From contig NZ_JAFIMU010000007.1 of the NCBI RefSeq assembly GCF_017302985.1, positions 2,108,001 through 2,172,000 on the forward strand: a DNA stretch of 64,000 nt, in the 5' to 3' direction. The notes beneath the pieces were generated by a model that did not search any database, was not told the origin of the DNA, and saw nothing but the letters and a program-made list of their open reading frames with translations. Source of the DNA: Corallococcus macrosporus. Lineage in GTDB: Bacteria > Myxococcota > Myxococcia > Myxococcales > Myxococcaceae. This document shows, piece after piece, positions 58,880 to 64,000 of the stretch (the first letter of the stretch is position 1; each line of letters opens with the position of its first letter). The translations under genes were made by a program, and so were the position numbers.

Positions 58880-60694
58880 CTACGGCAGCGGGAGCGGACC
58901 GCCGCCCTGGGGCAGCGTGCGCGCCAGCGCCACGGCCTTGGCCGCCTGCACCAGGCCATGGCCGTACTTCTCATCCACGCCCGGCGCCGTCTTGTCGTCC
59001 TGCGCCGTCTTCTCCAGCACCGCGCGCACGTGCGCGGCGCTCAGGTCCGGCCGGGCGCTGAACACCAGCGCCGCGACGCCCGACACGTGCGGGGTGGCCA
59101 TGGAGGTGCCCGACTCGCGCTGGTAGTCCAGGCCGGTGATGGACACCGTGACCTCCTGGCCCACCAGCCCCTTGAGGGCCGCGCCGGACGCCAGCGACAC
59201 CGACACCGTGGGCACCCAGTGCGAGTTCGCGGAGCCCAGCGTGAAGGTGCCGTCGCCGTCCTCCTCCACGTTGTTGCCGATGATGACCGCGCGCGCGCCG
59301 GCCTGGATGACGTTGCGCGCCTTCTCCTCGAAGAACAGGTCGCCGCGGTCCACGTACGCGACGAAGCCGTCGCACGTGGCCGCCTCACCGCACGACGCGC
59401 GGTCCGCGCCCAGGCCGCAGTTGACCAGCCGGCCCGTGTACGTGCCCTGCGCGGTGTACGTGAGCGGAGACGAGGTGACGTTCACCGACGCCGCGGTCAG
59501 ATGGGACAGCGACGCCGCCCCCAGCACCGTGGCGCTCAGCACGTTCACGCCCGGCCCCACCACGGACAGCTCCTGGCCGTACTGCGAGAAGGGCGCGTAC
59601 TCGCCCTTCAGGTCCACCGCGCCCACCGCCATCACCGCCGGCAGGTACGCGCCGGGATAGGCGATGCCGCGCTTGCCGTCGTTGCCGCTGGCCGCGATGG
59701 ACAGCATGCCGTTGCCGTTGTTCCAGACCTTCTCGAACACGGCCTGCTCGTCCTCCTGCGGGTCCGGCGCGCCCAGCGACAGCGAGGCGATGCGCGCCCC
59801 TTCCGAGTTGCACCAGTCCACCGCCGCGATGACGTCATCCGTCCTGCCGCCGCCATCCGTGTCCAGCACGCGAGCGACGAGCAGCGACGCGCCCGGCGCC
59901 ACGCCCACCACGCCGTTGGGATCCTCGCCCGGCCCCACGCGCGCGCCGGAGCCCGCACCGAGCTGCGCCAGGATGGTCGCGGACACGTGCGTGCCGTGGC
60001 CGCCGCCCACCGTCACCACGCCCTGGGACACGCTCTGGTCGCTCGGGTCGTCGTCGTTGTCGACGAAGTCCTTGCCCTTGAGGAACGCCGCCTTCAGCTC
60101 CGGGTGCTTGCTGTCCCAGCCGCTGTCGATGACGCACACCTTCACGCCCTCGCCCGTGGGCGCGCCGGGGTCGATGACGCCGTCGTTGTTCGCGTCCCAC
60201 ACCAGCGGGGCCTGGACCATCTTCAGCCCCTCGGTGTACTCGCCCACCGAGCCCTGCGTGCTGAACGCGCCCTGCCACGACGCCACCGGCGGCGGCGTGG
60301 GCAGCCCCATCGCGTGCACGCGGCGGTTGGGCGTCACGGAGACCACGTCCGGGCGCAGCTTCATCGCCGCGATGGCCGCCGGCGACAGGCGCGCGGACAC
60401 CATGTGCAGGTTCGGGATGCGGCGCCGCACCGTGCCGCCCTCGCGCTCCACGGCCGCCGCGATGTCCGCCGACGCCGCCAGCGCGCTCGCGGACACCTTC
60501 GGCTTGTAGGTGATGATGACCCCGTCCGCCGAGGTGTCCGTGCTCAGCGCGGACACCGCCGGGGTCGGCAGCGCCGCCTCCGCGGTGCCAGGACACGCCT
60601 GGGGCTGGATGATGGGGACGGGAACCGGGTCAGAGCCGCAGCCGCTCGCCACCAGTCCGGACAACCCGAGCCCAAGCCAAAGCCAACGCTTCAT
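58880..60694 (-). CDS. Secreted subtilisin-like serine protease (S8), lipoprotein, paralogue
   Basis: The 604-aa protein has a lipobox signal (VASGC), an inhibitor-like propeptide, and the catalytic residues Asp190 (VCVIDSG), His233 (GHGTHVS) and Ser531 (GTSMATP). A protease-associated-like insert carries CDGFVAYV, as in the subtilase at 2983-4755. Long stretches, such as EYTEGL..VQAP.VWDAN.DGV, are shared. The ATG at 60694 has GGAG nine bases upstream. The open frame continues upstream but includes only junk-like sequence. Confidence 0.93.
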   Translation of the reverse strand: MKRWLWLGLGLSGLVASGCGSDPVPVPIIQPQACPGTAEAALPTPAVSALSTDTSADGVIITYKPKVSASALAASADIAAAVEREGGTVRRRIPNLHMVSARLSPAAIAAMKLRPDVVSVTPNRRVHAMGLPTPPPVASWQGAFSTQGSVGEYTEGLKMVQAPLVWDANNDGVIDPGAPTGEGVKVCVIDSGWDSKHPELKAAFLKGKDFVDNDDDPSDQSVSQGVVTVGGGHGTHVSATILAQLGAGSGARVGPGEDPNGVVGVAPGASLLVARVLDTDGGGRTDDVIAAVDWCNSEGARIASLSLGAPDPQEDEQAVFEKVWNNGNGMLSIAASGNDGKRGIAYPGAYLPAVMAVGAVDLKGEYAPFSQYGQELSVVGPGVNVLSATVLGAASLSHLTAASVNVTSSPLTYTAQGTYTGRLVNCGLGADRASCGEAATCDGFVAYVDRGDLFFEEKARNVIQAGARAVIIGNNVEEDGDGTFTLGSANSHWVPTVSVSLASGAALKGLVGQEVTVSITGLDYQRESGTSMATPHVSGVAALVFSARPDLSAAHVRAVLEKTAQDDKTAPGVDEKYGHGLVQAAKAVALARTLPQGGGPLPLP

Positions 60695-60748
60695 GGGGTG
60701 CATCTCCTTCGTGCCCGGCCAACGTGGGGTACCGCGCCGTGACCCGCT

Positions 60749-60768
60749 GCCCCCAAAAAAGAGGGGGC
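60749..60768. promoter_or_regulatory. GC hairpin with A/T loop upstream of the subtilase gene
   Basis: GCCCCC at 60749-60754 and GGGGGC at 60763-60768 form a 6-bp stem with a loop of mostly A on the plus strand. It lies about 55 bases before the protease start, so it is either in the promoter or in the 5' leader. Its role is not clear. Confidence 0.25.
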
Positions 60769-60911
60769 CGGGGAGAACGGGCCAACCCTGCTTCCCGTTC
60801 CCACGACGATTTAAGCATGGACGCAGGACGACTGCTCGGGCGGCTGTCGTGCGCCCGACGGACATCCGGTGCCGGGCCAACGTGTGGAGTCCAACGCTCC
60901 CGCCTGACGCA

Positions 60912-60929
60912 CCGGGCCTGCAAGCCCGG
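60912..60929 (-). terminator. Hairpin after glpD
   Basis: CCGGGC and GCCCGG form a perfect 6-bp stem with a 6-base loop, 10 bases past the glpD stop on the minus strand. No T run follows, so this is only a candidate. Confidence 0.3.
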
Positions 60930-60938
60930 CACGGGACC

Positions 60939-62633
60939 TCAGGCGTCGGAGGGATCCACGCCGAAGATGCGCTGGGCGTCCACGGCGTAGACCGCCAGCT
61001 GCCGCTCCATCTCCGCCGCGTCCCAGCCCAGCAGGGGCGCCATCACCTCCGCGGCGCGGACGGCGGCGGCGCGGCCCTGGTCGCGCGTCTCGAACGCGAC
61101 CTTGAGCCGACGGATGAGCAGGTCGGCCAGCGTCTGGACCATCTCATGGGTCACGCCCCACACGGCCTCGGCGCGGCGGTACGGCAGGCCCTCCACCAGC
61201 GGCTCGGCCAGCATCGGCGTCTCCCGCGTGAGCGCCCACACCGCGCGCCAGCGGCTGCCATACGCGCGCACCAGGTGCTCACCCGTGGCCGCGTCCCCTA
61301 CCTCCTGTCGAGCCGCCGCGAGCTCCGCGTCCAGCTTCAACAGGTCACCGCCCGGCAGGGGCTGCTCGTGGGTGACGGGCTTCTTGTGCGGCAGGGCCAG
61401 GTGGCGCTCCACGGCGTTGACCACGTCGCGGGCCATGACCCGGAAGGTGGTGAGCTTGCCGCCACTGATGGCCAGCACGCCGGACGGGCTCACGTCGATG
61501 GAGTGCTCGCGGCTGGCGCTGCCCGCGTCGCTGTTGCCGTGGTAGCCGCTCGCGGCGAGCGGGCGGATGCCGGCCCAGGCGCTGACCATGTCCTCGCGGG
61601 TGAGGTGGGCTTCCGGGAAGAAGGCGTTCGCGGAAGCCAGCAGGTAGGCGACGTCCGCCTCGCTCGCGCGCACCTCGGCCGGATGGGCGCGGGTGGCCGT
61701 CTCCGTCGTGCCGATGAGGGTGAACGCGTCCGCGGGCAGGATGAACATCACGCGCCCGTCCACGGGGGACAAGAGCGTGAGCGCGTCCCCGATGTTCAGC
61801 CGCGAGCGGGGCACGGCGATGTGCACGCCCTTGCTGCCGCGCACCGAGGGGCCCACGTGGGCCTTCTCCGAATCCAGCTTGCGGATCTCATCGCTCCACG
61901 GGCCGGTCGCGTTGACGACGGCGCGCGCGCGCACGGTGTGCTCCAGGCCGGTGAGGTGATCCACCACCACCGCGCCCTTCGCCTTGCCGTCCTCCAGCAC
62001 CAGCCGCTTCACGGACGCGTGGTTGAGCACCACCGCGCCGGCCTCGCTCGCGCCCAGCGCGTTGGCCAGCGTGAGGCGCGCGTCGTCGGTGGCCGCGTCG
62101 TAGTAGCGGGCGCCGCCCTTGAGCCCCTCGGCGCGGATGCCGGGCTCGGCCTCCACCACCTGCTTGAGGGACAGGCGCTGATAGGCCTTCACATTCCGGA
62201 ACAGGGACAGGGCGTCGTACAGCATGAGGCCCGCGTTGAGCTTCCAGCGCGGCACGCGAGCCCCCGCGTACACCGGCCAGATGAACGCCAGCGGCCGCAC
62301 CAGGTGGGGCGCCAGGGTGAGCAGGCGGCGCCGCTCGATGCTCGACTCGAAGACGAGCCCCAGGTGGCCGTGCTCCAGGTAGCGCAGGCCGCCGTGGATG
62401 AGCCGCGATGAACGGCTGGACGTCCCGCTGGCGAAGTCCTCGCGCTCCACCAGGGCCACCTTCAGGCCCCGCAGCGCCGCGTCCCGGGCGGCCCCCGCCC
62501 CCGTCACCCCGCCGCCAATGACGAGCAGGTCGAAGGACTCGCTCCCCAGCGAGCGCAGGCGGTCGGCCCGCGAAGGCGGGGCGGGAACCTCCGTGGAAGC
62601 AGGCAGCGAACGGACGGCGGATTCGGAACGCAC
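60939..62633 (-). CDS. glpD: Aerobic glycerol-3-phosphate dehydrogenase
   Basis: This 564-aa FAD enzyme oxidises glycerol-3-phosphate to dihydroxyacetone phosphate and passes electrons to quinone. It has the N-terminal FAD motif VIGGGVTGAGAARDAALRG, the GlpD signatures SGTSSRSSRLIHGGLRYLE and ISGGKLTTFRVMARD, and the C-terminal helical DAO_C domain. It is probably bound at the inner face of the cytoplasmic membrane. The GTG start at 62633 allows a 34-residue leader before the FAD motif. No glpF or glpK is adjacent. Confidence 0.95.
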   Translation of the reverse strand: MRSESAVRSLPASTEVPAPPSRADRLRSLGSESFDLLVIGGGVTGAGAARDAALRGLKVALVEREDFASGTSSRSSRLIHGGLRYLEHGHLGLVFESSIERRRLLTLAPHLVRPLAFIWPVYAGARVPRWKLNAGLMLYDALSLFRNVKAYQRLSLKQVVEAEPGIRAEGLKGGARYYDAATDDARLTLANALGASEAGAVVLNHASVKRLVLEDGKAKGAVVVDHLTGLEHTVRARAVVNATGPWSDEIRKLDSEKAHVGPSVRGSKGVHIAVPRSRLNIGDALTLLSPVDGRVMFILPADAFTLIGTTETATRAHPAEVRASEADVAYLLASANAFFPEAHLTREDMVSAWAGIRPLAASGYHGNSDAGSASREHSIDVSPSGVLAISGGKLTTFRVMARDVVNAVERHLALPHKKPVTHEQPLPGGDLLKLDAELAAARQEVGDAATGEHLVRAYGSRWRAVWALTRETPMLAEPLVEGLPYRRAEAVWGVTHEMVQTLADLLIRRLKVAFETRDQGRAAAVRAAEVMAPLLGWDAAEMERQLAVYAVDAQRIFGVDPSDA

Positions 62634-62839
62634 GCCTGGAGTCTATGACGGGAAGTCTTCGGCCGCAGCGGATTCCAATGCGATGCGTCAAGAGGTCCAC
62701 GGGGTCATGGCACTGGATGGCAGGGCACTGTCCGGCAGCGGGCGCGCGGGTGGGCTTGCGTGTCCTGGGGAGGACGGATAGGCAGGCGGCCGCCTCACCT
62801 CCCCCGTCCTGGACGCTCTGCCGCCGCCCCCGAACCGCT

Positions 62840-63235
62840 GTGTGGGATTCCCGAGACCGACGAGACCTGGCGTTCCTGGGACTGTGGGTCCTGGTGTACG
62901 GGCTCGCGGTGGCGCCGGTGCTGCACGCGGTGGTGGGACACGGTGGAGGCCTGGGCGGCCACACCCACGTCCATCGCACCCAGGGTGCGTGTGAGGCTGG
63001 GAAGGCCGCGTGTCCGTCGGAGTCCCATCAGGGCAAGGCGGACGGCGAGAAGCGGGGCCACGGCCACCAGCACCTGACGGGCTCGGTGGAGCATCTGCTC
63101 GCGGTGGCGGCGAGCTGGGCGGTGTTCCTGCCGCCGAAGCTGCGCTGGGTGTCCTGGCGTGTGGAACCGGCGCGAGGCCCGGAGTGGTCCCCGGGTCAGC
63201 GGTTGCGGTCCGCGGCGATGCCGCAGGGCCCATAG
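62840..63235 (+). CDS. His-rich small membrane protein before the TonB receptor gene
   Basis: The likely product of 131 residues has a hydrophobic segment (LAFLGLWVLVYGLAVAPVLHAVV), a His-rich loop of about 50 residues (VVGHGGGLGGHTHVHR, HQGKADGEKRGHGHQHL) with two Cys, and a second hydrophobic segment. The His and Cys clusters suggest metal binding, and its position 158 bases before a TonB-dependent receptor gene suggests a role in metal uptake. The GTG at 62840 is the best start but has no clear ribosome site, so the 5' end is uncertain. Confidence 0.5.
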   Translation: MWDSRDRRDLAFLGLWVLVYGLAVAPVLHAVVGHGGGLGGHTHVHRTQGACEAGKAACPSESHQGKADGEKRGHGHQHLTGSVEHLLAVAASWAVFLPPKLRWVSWRVEPARGPEWSPGQRLRSAAMPQGP

Positions 63236-63393
63236 CGGCGCCGGGCACTTCGGACTTCCGTAAGGACGACTCGCGAGCATGCGGACCGTCTGGCCTGGGC
63301 CAGACCGGGCCTGCGTGAGCGTGTGTCCGCATCCGTCTGTCTTTGTCTTCCAACCCGCACGCCCTGGAGCGCGTCCCGACGCGCGCCGGGGAC

Positions 63394-64000
63394 GTGTCGC
63401 TGGCTCGTGCCGTCTCTCCCGTGACCATGTTGCTCATCGCGTTCGCCACGCTCTCGACGAGTCTTCACGCAGCGCCCCTCGCCGCCCAGGAGGAGCCGCG
63501 CCTGGAGACCACCAGCCATGCGGTGACAGAAGCCACGGAGGAACAGCAGCAACCCGAGGAGCAACAGCGCAAGCAGCGCTCCACGGTGGTGCGAGGCACG
63601 CGTCCGGCACAGAGCGCCTCCGAGGTCACGCTCGGCCGGGACATCCTGGATACGGCTCCGCGCACGAGCGCGACGGACGTGCTCCGCGTCGTCCCGGGCC
63701 TCGTGGCCTCGCAGCACAGCGGCGAGGGCAAGGCGCAGCAGCTCTTCCTCCGGGGCTTCGACGCGCTCCACGGCCAGGACGTGGAGCTGAACGTCGGGGG
63801 CCTGCCGGTGAACGAGGTGAGCCACATCCACGCGCTCGGCTACGCGGACACCAACTTCGTCATCCCGGAGCTCGTCCAATCCCTGGAGGTGACGGAGGGC
63901 TCCTACCGGGCGTTCCAGGGGGACTTCGCGGTCGCGGGAACGGTGCGCATGGACCTGGGCGCGCGGGAGAAGGGCGTGGAGTTCGCGGGCACGCTCGGCC
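63394..64000 (+). CDS. TonB-dependent outer-membrane receptor, 5' part
   Basis: The window cuts this gene after about 200 codons. A signal peptide (MLLIAFATLSTSLHA) is followed by a Glu/Gln-rich stretch and then the plug domain: TVVRGTRPAQSASEVTLGRDIL, a VVPGLVASQHSGEGKAQQLFLRGF segment and VPELV-like VIPELVQSLEVTEGSY. It should carry a metal chelate, siderophore or glycan across the outer membrane using TonB energy. The GTG at 63394 gives a normal signal; an ATG at 63427 is possible. Confidence 0.85.
   Translation, partial: MSLARAVSPVTMLLIAFATLSTSLHAAPLAAQEEPRLETTSHAVTEATEEQQQPEEQQRKQRSTVVRGTRPAQSASEVTLGRDILDTAPRTSATDVLRVVPGLVASQHSGEGKAQQLFLRGFDALHGQDVELNVGGLPVNEVSHIHALGYADTNFVIPELVQSLEVTEGSYRAFQGDFAVAGTVRMDLGAREKGVEFAGTLG

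Noticed and set aside
1-64000. tRNA, rRNA, integrase or transposase genes
   Set aside because: I looked for cloverleaf-like sequences, conserved rRNA segments and recombinase motifs and found none that I could support. A covariance-model scan would be decisive.

Overview
The window is high-GC, densely packed DNA from a myxobacterium, probably a Corallococcus/Myxococcus-type member of the Cystobacterineae. This is inferred from content: Hanks-type Ser/Thr kinases including a kinase-AAA-TPR giant, three copies of the DUF2378/TIGR02265 family, a DUSAM fragment, a SitA-like lipoprotein toxin with an adjacent immunity gene, many lipobox proteins, and frequent GTG starts with GTGA/ATGA overlaps. 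I found no rRNA, tRNA, CRISPR array or transposase.

Layout. 1-11 kb: end of an unknown gene, a Ser/Thr kinase, a secreted subtilase, a di-haem peroxidase, an M24 peptidase, small lipoproteins, a kelch-type lipoprotein and small conserved proteins. 11-16.5 kb: an orphan sugar-type ABC ATPase, a DUSAM relic between two copies of an upstream element, and a low-GC two-gene cassette (AAA ATPase plus TOPRIM-like protein) bounded by an exact 14-bp direct repeat and set between two otherwise convergent genes. 16.6-25.5 kb: an octahaem cytochrome, then a TolC/MFP/RND efflux operon. 25.5-29.1 kb: a translationally coupled lipid operon (patatin, KAS III-like enzyme, acyltransferase). 29-33.4 kb: three 180-codon DUF2378 genes around a 756-aa orphan gene.

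33.5-41.2 kb: a BKACE-type enzyme, an unusual SDR, a methyltransferase downstream of the giant kinase, and glutathione reductase. 41.2-44.4 kb: a minus-strand run of HExxH metallopeptidase, SitA-like toxin and immunity gene. 44.5-50.2 kb: a PLD-type phospholipid synthase, an NAD(P)-binding protein, a sugar ABC importer without its ATPase, and an EcsC protein. 50.2-55.7 kb: a coupled two-component operon (hybrid kinase, single-domain regulator, second hybrid kinase). 56-64 kb: DUF4846 lipoprotein, CDP-alcohol phosphatidyltransferase, small proteins, a second subtilase paralogous to the first, GlpD, and a His-rich membrane protein before a truncated TonB-dependent receptor.

The most interesting items are the repeat-bounded ATPase/TOPRIM cassette (a candidate defence system whose empty site can be predicted to the base), the SitA-like toxin locus with an adjacent metallopeptidase, and the DUF2378 cluster, whose paralogues share start codon, length and promoter-like sequence.
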